DNA of 64,000 nucleotides from an uncultured Oscillospiraceae bacterium (GCA_902490735.1 CABUFC010000005.1:38620-102619), one strand, 5' to 3'. Shown: positions 31,785 to 41,159, counted from the first letter of the stretch. The notes: generated by a model not told the origin, from the letters alone. A program made the numbers and translations.

Positions 31785-32449
31785 TCGTTTATAAGAATTT
31801 TAGGGCCGCTTATAAGATCAGCATATACAACAAAGCGGTTGCGCTTATAACCCACCGTTTCGAAAGGATAACAAGTATAAAGCACAATGTTTTCGTCCGT
31901 TCGGTCTAAGTCATAAAAAGAACCGTCAGTAATTTCTTTAATGCCAACCCATGTGATTTTATATCTGTATTCGCCGTAATTGGTGTTAACTACAACCGTT
32001 CCGCCAACCTCTGCGTCCCTTAAATACTTAAAATGCCTTGTGCAGTGCGCGCAGACAAGCACGGTTCCGCCCATTCCGGGAAACATACTTCCGATATACT
32101 GGCCGGCTCCGCGTTTTAAAATGGCCTTATCATCACCAAAAAACAGGTCGGCTTCTACTCTTGTATTTTCAATGTAAAGCTTACCGTACCTGTCCCCAAA
32201 TCGAGGAAAGGTTACAGCGGAAGCCTTTACCGTGCCAACGGTCTGTTTGTTGCTGTCTTCGTAAAGGTCTTCGTAACTGTCGCTTTTAATATAATCGTTC
32301 CCAATAAAGCTAAGCGCCGCCGAAACAGGAGAAATTATCGGCTCGAGCAAAAGTGCCAGCGACAGAAAAACAACAAAACTTAAGGCCAACGGCAATATAA
32401 AATATGCCGCCGGCCTGCTGTTAAAAAAGATTGATAGTCTTTGTTTCAT
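31781..32449 (-). CDS. Class D sortase
   Basis: The 222-residue protein has an N-terminal anchor (17-37) and a sortase domain with catalytic His in LVCAHCTRHF (H135), Cys in VLYTCYPF (C193) and Arg in KRNRFVVYA (R203 or R205). Sequence features and size fit class D. It covalently attaches surface proteins to peptidoglycan by cleaving a C-terminal sorting signal. Its start touches the stop of the adjacent surface-protein gene, which ends in a sorting-like LKTTG motif and is the likely dedicated substrate. Confidence 0.9.
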   Translation of the reverse strand: MKQRLSIFFNSRPAAYFILPLALSFVVFLSLALLLEPIISPVSAALSFIGNDYIKSDSYEDLYEDSNKQTVGTVKASAVTFPRFGDRYGKLYIENTRVEADLFFGDDKAILKRGAGQYIGSMFPGMGGTVLVCAHCTRHFKYLRDAEVGGTVVVNTNYGEYRYKITWVGIKEITDGSFYDLDRTDENIVLYTCYPFETVGYKRNRFVVYADLISGPKILINE

Positions 32450-33030
32450 TACGCAGTTACACGCTTTTTATAAACAATCGCACCTGCAACTGCCAAAACC
32501 AATACGCCCGCCGCAACATAAAGAGGTACTAAACTTCCGTTGCCGCCTGTGGTTTTAAGTGCAGGAGTTGCATCAAATACAACCTTGCCTGTTGCATTTT
32601 CGGTAATTACAACAGTATTGTTTTCGGGAACGTAGGTAAGTGTTAAATTAATTACCGCACAAGCCTGCTGGCCGAGCGATAAGATTTTTGCTTTTGACGC
32701 ATACGGCATTTGATTTACGTTATTTAAAATCCTGCCGTTTTTGCCGGCCGCTTCTAATTCGGCTCTGCCGACGGCAATGCCTTGATCGAGAATCTTAACA
32801 ATTTCATCAGCCTCAGCTTCAGACATATCAATTGTCATAAAATAATTACGAGCCTGATTTATATAGGAAGTAGGAATTATAATTTTACTTTGACCAACTT
32901 GAACTACGGTTGTAAGCTTGTTAAGTACCCTTTGCTCGTTTGCGTTAATATCGCCGGCGGCACTTACCGACAACACCGTGAGCGTTAAAAGTAAAACTAC
33001 ACTTAACAATGAAACTATAATCTTTTTCAT
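32449..33030 (-). CDS. Secreted surface protein with LKTTG sorting-type signal
   Basis: The 193-residue protein has a signal peptide (1-25, cleavage after SVSAA), a helical domain of ~130 residues with no recognised family, and a C-terminal LKTTG (158-162). A glycine linker, a hydrophobic segment (169-187) and KKR complete a cell-wall sorting signal in all but the proline of LPXTG. It overlaps the class D sortase gene by one base. The start has AAGGAGAG upstream. Confidence 0.8.
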   Translation of the reverse strand: MKKIIVSLLSVVLLLTLTVLSVSAAGDINANEQRVLNKLTTVVQVGQSKIIIPTSYINQARNYFMTIDMSEAEADEIVKILDQGIAVGRAELEAAGKNGRILNNVNQMPYASKAKILSLGQQACAVINLTLTYVPENNTVVITENATGKVVFDATPALKTTGGNGSLVPLYVAAGVLVLAVAGAIVYKKRVTA

Positions 33031-33057
33031 AATACTCTCCTTAAAAATTTCCGAAAG

Positions 33058-33234
33058 CTATTCAGCCGATTCTTTTTCGGTTTCAGGGGCTTCCTCTTCA
33101 TCATTGCAATTGCATTCGATATATGCAACGCCTTTTCCCTGGAGCTTTTTTGTAAGGTAAACAGTAAAAGCCGCCGCGGCAGCCATTGCAGCAATTACGG
33201 ACAGAACTATTGTAACAATCGTCTTCGGCTTCAT
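33058..33234 (-). CDS. Small single-pass membrane protein, 58 residues
   Basis: The product has one membrane helix (about 6-29), a short basic stretch (KKLQGKG) and an acidic tail with CNCNDEEEAPETEKESAE. It has no recognised family. The ATG at 33234 is used because GGAAGTGA lies 5 bases upstream; a TTG five codons earlier overlaps that site. It is the first gene of the four-gene sortase operon, directly behind a near-consensus promoter. Confidence 0.68.
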   Translation of the reverse strand: MKPKTIVTIVLSVIAAMAAAAAFTVYLTKKLQGKGVAYIECNCNDEEEAPETEKESAE

Positions 33235-33268
33235 ATCGTTCACTTCCAAGTAATAGATTTCTTTTTAT

Positions 33269-33297
33269 ATTATAAAACCACCAAAAACAAAAGTCAA
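33269..33297 (-). promoter_or_regulatory. Near-consensus promoter of the sortase operon
   Basis: On the minus strand there is TTGACT (33292-33297), a 17-base spacer and a perfect TATAAT (33269-33274). Confidence 0.85.
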
Positions 33298-33340
33298 CCA
33301 TTTATTTTATTATTATATGCTTTTTTTTTGGCATATGATG

Positions 33341-33349
33341 TGGTATAAT
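33341..33349 (+). promoter_or_regulatory. Extended -10 promoter of the ymfF operon
   Basis: TGGTATAAT gives the TGn extension and a perfect -10 box; the -35 region is only a T-tract. Confidence 0.55.
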
Positions 33350-33378
33350 ATAAAAAATCAAAGCCCTCGGAGGAAAAA

Positions 33379-34641
33379 ATGGCAGAACTTTACAAAATTT
33401 GCAACGGCGTTGACGCCTTATTTATAAACGGTGACCGATTTAACACCACCGAAATATCAATAAATTTTTACATGCCGCTTAGCGGCACCGATATAGCCGC
33501 AACCGCTTTATTGCCCTTTTTATTAACATCCTGCGGAAAAAACTACCCGGATGTTCCTTCGCTTAGCAAAACCCTTTTATCGCTGTACGGAACCGAAATT
33601 TCCGGCTCGTGCGATAAGGTGGGGGACAATTTGTGGGTGCGCATTTACATGAACACGTTAAACGACGGCGTTTTTTCACCCACAAGCCTTCTTGATGCTG
33701 CAAAATGCTTAAAAGATCTTATTTTTAATCCAAAGGTGGACGCGTTTGGTTTTTCAAAGAGCGATTTTTTGCGCGAACGTATGCTTACCGCCGAAAAAAT
33801 CCGCGCAATTAAAAACGACAAGCGCAGTCTTGCAATTAAAAACGCCACAGCACTTATGTTTAAAGGCGAAGCCTACGGCAAGTACAAGCTCGGCGAGCTT
33901 TCGGAGGTTTTAGACCTTTCTCCCGAATCGGTTTATGCGGCCTACAAAGCCATGCTTAAAAAGGCTTATGTTAGAATTTTGGTTATTGGAAAAGGCGAGA
34001 ACAGGCAAATCGTAAATCTTTTCGGATCGGCTTTTTCTATGCTTAACAGAAGCGATAATGCCCTTAGTGAAACAAAGGTTGTGCCCGTAAAAGAGGTTCT
34101 TAATAAGACCGAATACGCTGACGTTGCACAGTCGAAGCTTGTGCTTGGATTTAAATATGGCTTTATTGAAAAAGACGAAAACTCCTTTGCGCGCGCCGTA
34201 TTTTCCGATATTTTCGGCGGAGGCACGTATTCTAAGCTTTTTAGTGTTGTAAGAGAAAAAATGGGGCTTTGCTACTATTGCTCGGCGCGCAACAACCGCA
34301 GTAAAGGATTTTTAACGGTTGACAGCGGAGTATTAGACAAAAACCTTGAAAAAACCAAAAACGAAATACTAAACCAGCTGGAGCTTATGAAAAAAGGCGA
34401 TTTTTCGGATGATGTTATAGTTGCTTCAAAGACCTCTCTTTGCGATTCGCTTTTATCCATTCCGGATTCGGCTTCATCGCTTGATAATTGGTACGGGCTA
34501 CGTCCTGAAGGCGCCGCAATTAGCCCTGTTGTTGCAGCAGAACGTATAAAGCAGGTAAAAAAAGAGGATATCGTGCTTGCGGCAAACAACCCGTCTTTAT
34601 GCGTAGTATATTCAATCAGACCGGAGGCGCAGCATGATTAA
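33379..34641 (+). CDS. ymfF: M16-family protein YmfF-like (no zinc motif)
   Basis: The 420-residue protein has the two-domain M16 fold, with IFGGGTYSKLFSVVREKMGLCYYCSA typical of the C-terminal domain. It lacks HxxEH in the N-terminal domain, so it is the non-catalytic half of a heterodimeric M16 peptidase. The partner YmfH is encoded next (8-base overlap). In Bacillus, YmfF/YmfH homologues are required for 5-aminopentanol modification of elongation factor P. The gene starts an operon leading through lgt and folD. Confidence 0.9.
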   Translation: MAELYKICNGVDALFINGDRFNTTEISINFYMPLSGTDIAATALLPFLLTSCGKNYPDVPSLSKTLLSLYGTEISGSCDKVGDNLWVRIYMNTLNDGVFSPTSLLDAAKCLKDLIFNPKVDAFGFSKSDFLRERMLTAEKIRAIKNDKRSLAIKNATALMFKGEAYGKYKLGELSEVLDLSPESVYAAYKAMLKKAYVRILVIGKGENRQIVNLFGSAFSMLNRSDNALSETKVVPVKEVLNKTEYADVAQSKLVLGFKYGFIEKDENSFARAVFSDIFGGGTYSKLFSVVREKMGLCYYCSARNNRSKGFLTVDSGVLDKNLEKTKNEILNQLELMKKGDFSDDVIVASKTSLCDSLLSIPDSASSLDNWYGLRPEGAAISPVVAAERIKQVKKEDIVLAANNPSLCVVYSIRPEAQHD

Positions 34642-35893
34642 AACCTATAAAAGCGAGCGCTTTGGCGCAAGCTACACTAAATATATTCATCCGTCGGGAC
34701 TTTCATGCTATCTTTATTCCATGCCGAACTTCAGCTCGCACTATGCGGTGTTCGGCACAAAATACGGCAGCGTTGACAATACTTTTTTTGTCGACGGTGA
34801 AAAGACGGTTGTTCCCGCGGGAATTGCGCATTTTTTAGAGCATAAAATGTTTGAAAACGAGGACGGTGACGCCTTCGAAAAATTTGCAAAAACCGGCGCT
34901 TACAGCAATGCTTATACCTCGTTTGACAAAACCTGTTATCTGTTTTCCTGCACCAAAAACTTTGATAAAAATTTAGAAATACTGCTTAATTTTGTGCAGT
35001 CTCCCTACTTTACCGATAAAACAGTTGAAAAAGAACAGGGCATAATCGGCGAAGAAATAACCATGTACGACGACATGCCCACCTGGCGCGTATTTCACAA
35101 CCTGTTAGGCGGGCTTTACAAAGATCATCCCATAAAAATCGACATTCCCGGCACCCGCGATACAATCGCAAAAATAACGCCACAGCTTTTGTATGCTTGC
35201 CACGACACTTTTTACAGGCCCTCTAATATGTTTTTATGCTTAGCAGGTCCCATTGACATTGAAAAAACCATAGAAATTATTAATTCCAATGTTAAAGCCG
35301 AGTACAAAGATGCGGCGCAAGCGATATTTTTAAAAGAGGACGAAAACGCCTTTTCTTCCTACGAAGAAGAAAAAATGGACGTTTCAAAGCCGTTGTTTTC
35401 ATACGGCTTTAAGGATGACGATAAAATGCGTTCAACCGCGGAAGCAACGGCCGTAGAGCTAATGCTTAAAGCTATGTTTTCGACCGTTTCTCCTTTTTAT
35501 AACGAGCTTTTGGAAGAAGGGCTTATTGACGAAAATTTTTCCGCCGAATACCTTTGCGGCAGGGGCTTTAACTCGATAATTTTCGATGGCGCAAGCTTTA
35601 ACATTCCAAAGGTTATTGAAAAAATCGACTGTGAAATTTGCCGCGTAAAACGCGAAGGCATTCCGGACGATACTTTTGAGGCGCTTAAAAACGGTATGTT
35701 GGGCGCAATTGCACGTTCTTTTAACAGTGCCGAAAGCATGGTAAACATGTTTATTTCCTGCGCCATGCGCGACGAGGAACTGTTCGAGCAAATCGACGCG
35801 ATAATAAACGTTACAAAAGAAGATGCAATAAAAGCGCTTGATAAGCTTAATAAAAGCAGGTCGTCTTTATCCGTAATAAAAGAAAGGAGTTAA
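34634..35893 (+). CDS. ymfH: M16-family zinc peptidase YmfH-like
   Basis: The 419-residue catalytic partner of YmfF has the inverted zinc motif HFLEH (H66, E69, H70) and a downstream glutamate in EKEQGIIGEEITMYDD. AYTSFDKTCYLFSC is typical of YmfH. Together the pair forms a peptidase of the EF-P modification pathway in Bacillus; whether EF-P is so modified here cannot be told from the window. It overlaps ymfF by 8 bases and lgt follows after one base. Confidence 0.93.
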   Translation: MIKTYKSERFGASYTKYIHPSGLSCYLYSMPNFSSHYAVFGTKYGSVDNTFFVDGEKTVVPAGIAHFLEHKMFENEDGDAFEKFAKTGAYSNAYTSFDKTCYLFSCTKNFDKNLEILLNFVQSPYFTDKTVEKEQGIIGEEITMYDDMPTWRVFHNLLGGLYKDHPIKIDIPGTRDTIAKITPQLLYACHDTFYRPSNMFLCLAGPIDIEKTIEIINSNVKAEYKDAAQAIFLKEDENAFSSYEEEKMDVSKPLFSYGFKDDDKMRSTAEATAVELMLKAMFSTVSPFYNELLEEGLIDENFSAEYLCGRGFNSIIFDGASFNIPKVIEKIDCEICRVKREGIPDDTFEALKNGMLGAIARSFNSAESMVNMFISCAMRDEELFEQIDAIINVTKEDAIKALDKLNKSRSSLSVIKERS

Positions 35894-35894
35894 A

Positions 35895-36722
35895 ATGCAC
35901 ACCGTTACTATTTTTGGTATAACATTTAATTACAAGCAGGTTGCCTTTCCCATTCCGGGAATTAACTGGGACATTTATTGGTACGGCATATTAATTGCTC
36001 TCGGGTTTTTGCTGGCGGTTATTTATGCCATGTTTAACGCAAAGCGGTTTTCCCTTGATTTTGACAAGATTTTAAACTGCATTTTTATTGTTTTACCCGT
36101 ATCTATTCTTTGCGCAAGGGCTTACTACATGATTTTTGCCGGCGTGCCTATAAACGAATTTTTCAGCTTTTCTTCGGGACACGGTTTTGCCGGCCTTGCC
36201 ATATACGGCGGCATTATCGGGGCGGGTGCCTCGGCTGTTGTTGCCTGCAAAATTTTTAAGCTTGACATTCTATCTGCGGCGGACATTACGGCAATTGGCT
36301 TTTTAATCGGCCAGGGCGTTGGCCGCTGGGGAAACTTTTTTAATCAAGAAGCCTACGGCACATTTACCGGAAGCTCCTTTTTTGGTATGACGGGCGATAT
36401 TATATCAAGAGAAATGGGATCTGACGCATTGGTTCACCCCTGTTTTTTGTATGAATCGGTATTTTGCATACTCGCATTTTTAGCCCTTCACTTTATAAGC
36501 AAAAAGCGGGCTTTTCGCGGTGAAATAGCACTTTTTTACTGCGTTTTTTACGGAGCAGAGCGTGCAATTGTCGAGGGACTTAGAACCGACAGTTTAATGC
36601 TTTTTAACATAAGAGTTTCGCAAGTTTTATCCATAATTATATGTCTTGCGGCGGCGGCAGTGCTTATAGTAAAATTTAAAAAAATCAAAAAATCCCGGGC
36701 GGTAACAACAAATGATAATTGA
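35895..36722 (+). CDS. lgt: Prolipoprotein diacylglyceryl transferase
   Basis: The 275-residue integral membrane enzyme transfers diacylglycerol to the lipobox cysteine of lipoproteins, of which several are encoded in this window. It has the Lgt signature GRWGNFFNQEAYG (about 141-153), preceding membrane helices with HGFAGLAIYGGIIGA, and the C-terminal EGLRTDSL motif with the essential arginine. The 3' end overlaps folD by 11 bases. Confidence 0.97.
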   Translation: MHTVTIFGITFNYKQVAFPIPGINWDIYWYGILIALGFLLAVIYAMFNAKRFSLDFDKILNCIFIVLPVSILCARAYYMIFAGVPINEFFSFSSGHGFAGLAIYGGIIGAGASAVVACKIFKLDILSAADITAIGFLIGQGVGRWGNFFNQEAYGTFTGSSFFGMTGDIISREMGSDALVHPCFLYESVFCILAFLALHFISKKRAFRGEIALFYCVFYGAERAIVEGLRTDSLMLFNIRVSQVLSIIICLAAAAVLIVKFKKIKKSRAVTTNDN

Positions 36723-37560
36723 CGGTACAGTTATATCAAAAAGCGTAAAAGACGAGCTAAAAAAAGAGGTGGATACCCTAAAAAAAGAGGGTATTAAGGT
36801 TAGCCTTGCGGTAATACTTGTAGGTGAAGACCCTGCGTCTAAAATTTATGTTGCCAACAAAAAGCGCTGCTGTGAAGAACTTGGAATATACTCGGAAGTG
36901 TACGAACTTCCAAAAGAAACCAAAAAAGAAGAGCTATTAAATTTAATAGATGTTTTAAATAAAAGAGATGAAATTTCCGGCATTTTGTGCCAGTTGCCGC
37001 TTCCAAGTGCCATAGATGAAAATGATGTTATAGAGGCTATAGATAAATCTAAAGACGTTGACGCTTTTTCGCCTTATAACGTTGGGCTTATAATGACCGG
37101 CAATTATGACTTTTTACCCTGTACGCCTGCCGGAGTTATGGAAATGCTAAAGTACGAAAAAATTAGCGTTTCGGGCAAAAACTGCGTAGTAATTGGCCGC
37201 AGCAACATTGTAGGCAAGCCAATGGCGATGCTTCTTTTGCATGCAAACGGCACGGTAACCGTTTGTCACAGCAAAACAAAAGACCTTAAAAGCATTACAA
37301 AAGGTGCGGATATTCTTGTATCGGCAGTGGGAAAAGCGCGTTTTGTAACTGCTGACATGGTAAAAGACGGCGCGGTTGTAATTGACGTTGGTATGAACCG
37401 CGATGAAAACGGCAAGCTTTGCGGCGACGTTGATTTTGACGCCGTTAGTAAAAAGGCCTCGTATATTACGCCCGTACCAAAAGGCGTGGGGCCAATGACT
37501 ATTGCCATGCTTATGAAAAACACCGTAACTGCGGCTAAAAAAAGGGGCGCTAAAGCTTGA
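36712..37560 (+). CDS. folD: Bifunctional methylenetetrahydrofolate dehydrogenase/cyclohydrolase
   Basis: The 282-residue enzyme interconverts 5,10-methylene- and 10-formyl-tetrahydrofolate. It has VGEDPASKIYVANKKRC with the catalytic lysine, GILCQLPLP, DVDAFSPYNVG and the NADP-binding VIGRSNIVGKPMAMLL. The C-terminal TPVPKGVGPMTIAML is also present. The start overlaps lgt and the stop overlaps the next gene's TTG start. Confidence 0.98.
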   Translation: MIIDGTVISKSVKDELKKEVDTLKKEGIKVSLAVILVGEDPASKIYVANKKRCCEELGIYSEVYELPKETKKEELLNLIDVLNKRDEISGILCQLPLPSAIDENDVIEAIDKSKDVDAFSPYNVGLIMTGNYDFLPCTPAGVMEMLKYEKISVSGKNCVVIGRSNIVGKPMAMLLLHANGTVTVCHSKTKDLKSITKGADILVSAVGKARFVTADMVKDGAVVIDVGMNRDENGKLCGDVDFDAVSKKASYITPVPKGVGPMTIAMLMKNTVTAAKKRGAKA

Positions 37561-38300
37561 AAAAACTCTTGTGCGTTTTAATTTGTGCGGTATTATTAAC
37601 AATGCCTGTTTTTTCGTATTCAGATAAGCAGGTTAGCTTTGCTGTGCCCGACGGTTACACCGAACTTACTGCCGCCAACATTAAAAATCACGAGGAAGAG
37701 CTAAATCTTTTAGGCTACAGCGAAGATTCTTTTAAAAAGTATCTCGAAAAAAACAACATTTTATTTATTGCAATAAACGACGACAACACAAGCCAAATAA
37801 CTTTAAGGGAGTACGGGGACGGTTTGTCCTTTGAAATATCCGACTTAAATGATTATTCGGACAGCGATATTGATATTTTGGCAAAAAGCCTGGTGCCAAA
37901 AAATTCCTTATATTATAAAGTAAGTGTAAACGGCACAAAATATATGCAGATAATTTCAAAAAACACCGACAGCGGCGGCGCGTTTTGCAGCGTAAACTAC
38001 CTTACAGTTAAAAACGGCACCTTTTATTCGTTATTGTTTAACTATTCGGAAAGCAGCCTTTCTAAAGAAAGCCTTGATAACTCCTTTAATGCCATAAATG
38101 CGCTTTTAATAAAGGCAGACTCGCCTTCCGGCAACTGGAGCTTTACAGACATTCTTCTATTTATCGGCGCGATGATTCTTTTGTTCTTGCTTATTGCCGT
38201 AATAATAACTATTATATGGTTTTTTATTGTTGACATAATTAAAAAGCGCAAGGAGCGCGCCGGCGGCGGTGTAATAAAGGTTAAGCGCCGCAAATTTTAG
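37557..38300 (+). CDS. Exported single-pass membrane protein of unknown function
   Basis: The 247-residue protein has a signal peptide (1-20), an extracytoplasmic domain of ~175 residues with no recognised family (YSDKQVSFAVPDGYTELTA at its start) and a C-terminal membrane helix (about 202-227), followed by a basic cytosolic tail (KKRKERAGGGVIKVKRRKF). The TTG start overlaps the folD stop (TTGA), so translation is coupled. The domain pattern resembles secreted proteins found near HtrA genes; the function is unknown. Confidence 0.78.
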   Translation: MKKLLCVLICAVLLTMPVFSYSDKQVSFAVPDGYTELTAANIKNHEEELNLLGYSEDSFKKYLEKNNILFIAINDDNTSQITLREYGDGLSFEISDLNDYSDSDIDILAKSLVPKNSLYYKVSVNGTKYMQIISKNTDSGGAFCSVNYLTVKNGTFYSLLFNYSESSLSKESLDNSFNAINALLIKADSPSGNWSFTDILLFIGAMILLFLLIAVIITIIWFFIVDIIKKRKERAGGGVIKVKRRKF

Positions 38301-38394
38301 AAACGATTGTTCAAAGTTTGTTAATAAAATAAACTTTTTAATATCATTTTTTCGGCCTAACATTGAATTGTAATAGATTTAAGGAGATTTTGTT

Positions 38395-39783
38395 ATGGAC
38401 AACAACGAAAAAAGAAACAACGACATAAATGGCTATTCCGTAACGCCCGGCGGCGATATGTTTGAAAAAGATCCGCCCGTATCTGCTGTTGAAATAAACG
38501 ACGACAGCTTTGTAGACAAGGTTTTTGACGACCAGGTGGTTTCAGAATCGTCTTTTTCGGAAACAACCGATTCCGATATTGATTCTTCATTTAATTCCGA
38601 GCCGCAATTTATTCCGAGCAACAATTACGGCCATAACAAAAAAAGCGCTTCTAAAGGCAGGCGCGGCACTGTTTTTACCGTTATTTTGTGCTCGGTTTTA
38701 TCCGCCCTTATTGCAGTAGGCTGCAGCGTAGGAGTTATGTATTCGCTTAATAAAAACGAAGCGGCTTCCGGCAATATAAGCGGCTCAGGCGAAAACACCG
38801 TGGTTACAAAAATCAACGTAAGCGACGCTACGGCAACGTCTATTGCAGAAGCGGTTGCGGCAAAAGCAGGGCCTTCGGTTGTGGGCATTAGAACCACCGC
38901 CGCGGTAACCAGCTTTTTTGGCGGCAGTCAGGACAGTACCGACGAAGGCAGCGGCATAATCTATTCGACCGACGGTTATATTATTACAAATTACCACGTT
39001 ATAAGCTCGGCTGTGGAATCAAGCAAGAGTAAAATCGAGGTTTTTTTAGAAAGCGACAATAAAAACGGCATAGAAGCTACGGTTGTCGGGTACAATATTT
39101 CGAGCGACCTTGCGGTTATTAAAATAGCTAAAACAGGGCTTACCGCAATTGAACTTGTCGATTCTTCTGCTTTAAAGGTTGGACAGTACGCTGTGGCAAT
39201 CGGTTCTCCGGGCGGTCTTGAATTTATCAACAGCGTAAGCTACGGCATTATAAGCGGTCTAAATCGCGAAATTTCCACCTCAAACGGCACAGTAAAGCTT
39301 ATTCAAACAGACGCCGCAATTAATCCCGGAAACTCCGGCGGCGCTCTATTAAATACCGAAGGAAAGCTTATTGGCGTTAACAGCGCAAAACTTGTGGACA
39401 CAAGCTTTGAAAACATGGGTTTTGCAATCCCTGTAAACACGGTTAAAGAGATTTGCGATAAAATTATCGCTCGTCAAAACAGCCCGACACCGTATATAGG
39501 AATTGAAATAAGCCACCGTTACAGCGCCAACACCTTAGCTTCTTTAGGTTACCCCGAAGGCGCGGTTGTAAACAGCGTATCGTCGGGCGGACCTGCCGCC
39601 GAAAGCGGAATTAAACGCGGTGACATTATTACCGAGTTTAACGGCAAAACCATAACTTCTTATACAGAGCTTGAGGACGCCATTAAAGATACAAGCCCCG
39701 GAAGCAGCGTTACGGTAAAGCTTTACCGTTCGGGAAGATTTTACTCAACAACTATTAAGGTTGCTTCTAATAACGAGCAATAA
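38395..39783 (+). CDS. HtrA/DegP-like serine protease with PDZ domain
   Basis: The 462-residue protein has an acidic cytosolic N-terminus (1-82) and one membrane helix (about 95-118). The S1C protease domain has His201 in TNYHV, Asp238 in SSDLAVI and Ser314 in NPGNSGGAL, and a C-terminal PDZ domain (about 365-455) follows. It faces the outside and degrades or refolds damaged exported proteins. There is a normal AAGGAG site and a terminator directly after. Confidence 0.96.
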   Translation: MDNNEKRNNDINGYSVTPGGDMFEKDPPVSAVEINDDSFVDKVFDDQVVSESSFSETTDSDIDSSFNSEPQFIPSNNYGHNKKSASKGRRGTVFTVILCSVLSALIAVGCSVGVMYSLNKNEAASGNISGSGENTVVTKINVSDATATSIAEAVAAKAGPSVVGIRTTAAVTSFFGGSQDSTDEGSGIIYSTDGYIITNYHVISSAVESSKSKIEVFLESDNKNGIEATVVGYNISSDLAVIKIAKTGLTAIELVDSSALKVGQYAVAIGSPGGLEFINSVSYGIISGLNREISTSNGTVKLIQTDAAINPGNSGGALLNTEGKLIGVNSAKLVDTSFENMGFAIPVNTVKEICDKIIARQNSPTPYIGIEISHRYSANTLASLGYPEGAVVNSVSSGGPAAESGIKRGDIITEFNGKTITSYTELEDAIKDTSPGSSVTVKLYRSGRFYSTTIKVASNNEQ

Positions 39784-39820
39784 AAATACGCAGAGTATAA
39801 AACTATACTCTGCGTATTTT
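39783..39820. terminator. Strong terminator after the HtrA gene
   Basis: A 17-bp stem (39783-39799 with 39804-39820) with an AAAC loop, ending in TTTT. Confidence 0.9.
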
Positions 39821-39823
39821 CTC

Positions 39824-39852
39824 TTGACTTATACCGTTTTATATCTTAAAAT
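39824..39852 (+). promoter_or_regulatory. Sigma-A-type promoter of rarA
   Basis: TTGACT (39824-39829), a 17-base spacer and TAAAAT (39847-39852). The parS palindrome lies just downstream of the expected transcription start. Confidence 0.8.
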
Positions 39853-39864
39853 AAAATCACTAAA

Positions 39865-39880
39865 TGTTCCACGTGGAACA
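39865..39880. promoter_or_regulatory. parS-type ParB/Spo0J binding site 1
   Basis: TGTTCCACGTGGAACA is a perfect 16-base palindrome that matches the bacterial parS consensus (TGTTNCACGTGAAACA) at all but one position. It is 15.5 kb left of oriC and in the rarA 5' untranslated region. Confidence 0.88.
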
Positions 39881-39893
39881 AAAGGCGGATTAT

Positions 39894-41159
39894 ATGAAAA
39901 CTCCTTTAGCGGACAGGCTTCGTCCTGAAACAATAGAAGATGTTGTAGGCCAGGACCACCTTTTAAAAGAGGGTAAGGTTCTTCGCCGTGTTATAGACAG
40001 CGGTGAAATCCCCAATCTTATATTTTACGGGCCGTCGGGGGTTGGCAAAACTACTGTTGCTAAAATTATTGCAAAGCGCGCAAACAAAAAGCTTTACAGG
40101 TTAAACGCCACAACCGCTTCAACTGCCGATATTAAAGAGGTTATTTCAAACCTTGGCGGCATTGAAGAGCAAAACGGCGTTATTCTTTATTTGGACGAAA
40201 TTCAGTATTTTAACAAAAAACAGCAGCAGATATTGCTTGAATACATAGAAACGGGCGACATTACCCTTATAGCTTCTACTACCGAAAACCCGTATTTTTA
40301 CGTTTACAGCGCCATTCTTTCGCGCTCGAACGTGTTCGAGTTTAAGCCTTTAAGCGAAGATGATATAATTAAATTTTTGCGGCGTGCAACCAAGTTTTTG
40401 GCAGAAGAGCTCGGGAAAACCGGCACTATTGAAGAAGCCGCGTTAAAACGAATAGCCTCACATTCGGACGGAGATTTGCGAAAAGCTCTTAACACACTGG
40501 ATCTTGCAGTTAGCGCAGAGTCAACTGCCGAAGCATTTAACGTTACCGAAGAAACAGCTAAAGAGCTTACTGCAAACGCAGGGCTTAGGTACGACCGCGA
40601 CGGCGACGCGCACTATGATATTATATCTGCCTACCAAAAGTCCATGCGCGGAAGCGATCCGGACGCGGCGCTGCACTATCTCGCGCGGCTTTTAGAGGCA
40701 GGCGATTTGCCAAGTGCCGTAAGAAGGCTTATGGTCTGCGCTTCGGAAGACGTGGGACTTGCTTACCCGCAAATACTGCCGATTGTAAAATCCTGCGTCG
40801 ATATGGCGCTGATGTTAGGACTTCCCGAAGCCAGAATTCCCCTGGCGGACGCCGTAGTGTTAGTGGCTCTTGCGCCTAAGTCAAATTCAGCATATAACGG
40901 AATAAACTCCGCAATGGCAGATATAGAGCGCGGCAAAGGCGGTGCCATACCAAGAACGCTGCAAAACAAGCATTTTGACGGCGAGGATGCCGAAATAAAA
41001 GGTCAGCACTACAAATATCCGCACAACTTTAAAAACCACTATGTGCCTCAGCAATATTTACCGGACGATCTTAAAAACACTAAATACTACAACTTTGGCG
41101 ATAATAAAACCGAAAAAGGCTTTGAAGAATATTTTAACAAAATCAGAGAAAAATATTGA
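39894..41159 (+). CDS. rarA: Replication-associated recombination protein A
   Basis: RarA (MgsA) is an AAA+ ATPase of the clamp-loader clade acting at stalled forks. The 421-residue protein has Walker A GPSGVGKTT, Walker B LYLDEIQYF, sensor 1 LIASTTENPYF and the C-terminal tetramerisation region ending YKYPHNFKNHYVPQQYLPDDL. The ATG at 39894 is used, with AAAAGGCGG upstream; a reading from 39864 would translate through the parS site. It ends about 40 bases before the second parS site. Confidence 0.96.
   Translation: MKTPLADRLRPETIEDVVGQDHLLKEGKVLRRVIDSGEIPNLIFYGPSGVGKTTVAKIIAKRANKKLYRLNATTASTADIKEVISNLGGIEEQNGVILYLDEIQYFNKKQQQILLEYIETGDITLIASTTENPYFYVYSAILSRSNVFEFKPLSEDDIIKFLRRATKFLAEELGKTGTIEEAALKRIASHSDGDLRKALNTLDLAVSAESTAEAFNVTEETAKELTANAGLRYDRDGDAHYDIISAYQKSMRGSDPDAALHYLARLLEAGDLPSAVRRLMVCASEDVGLAYPQILPIVKSCVDMALMLGLPEARIPLADAVVLVALAPKSNSAYNGINSAMADIERGKGGAIPRTLQNKHFDGEDAEIKGQHYKYPHNFKNHYVPQQYLPDDLKNTKYYNFGDNKTEKGFEEYFNKIREKY

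Noticed and set aside
33379..35893. M16 gene pair as a bacteriocin-maturation or toxin system
   Set aside because: The motifs and the linkage to lgt and folD fit the housekeeping YmfF/YmfH pair; no precursor or transporter gene is nearby.
39864..39893. Upstream in-frame start for rarA (beginning MFHVEQ)
   Set aside because: The extra codons are the parS palindrome and the ribosome-binding site; the ATG at 39894 is better placed.
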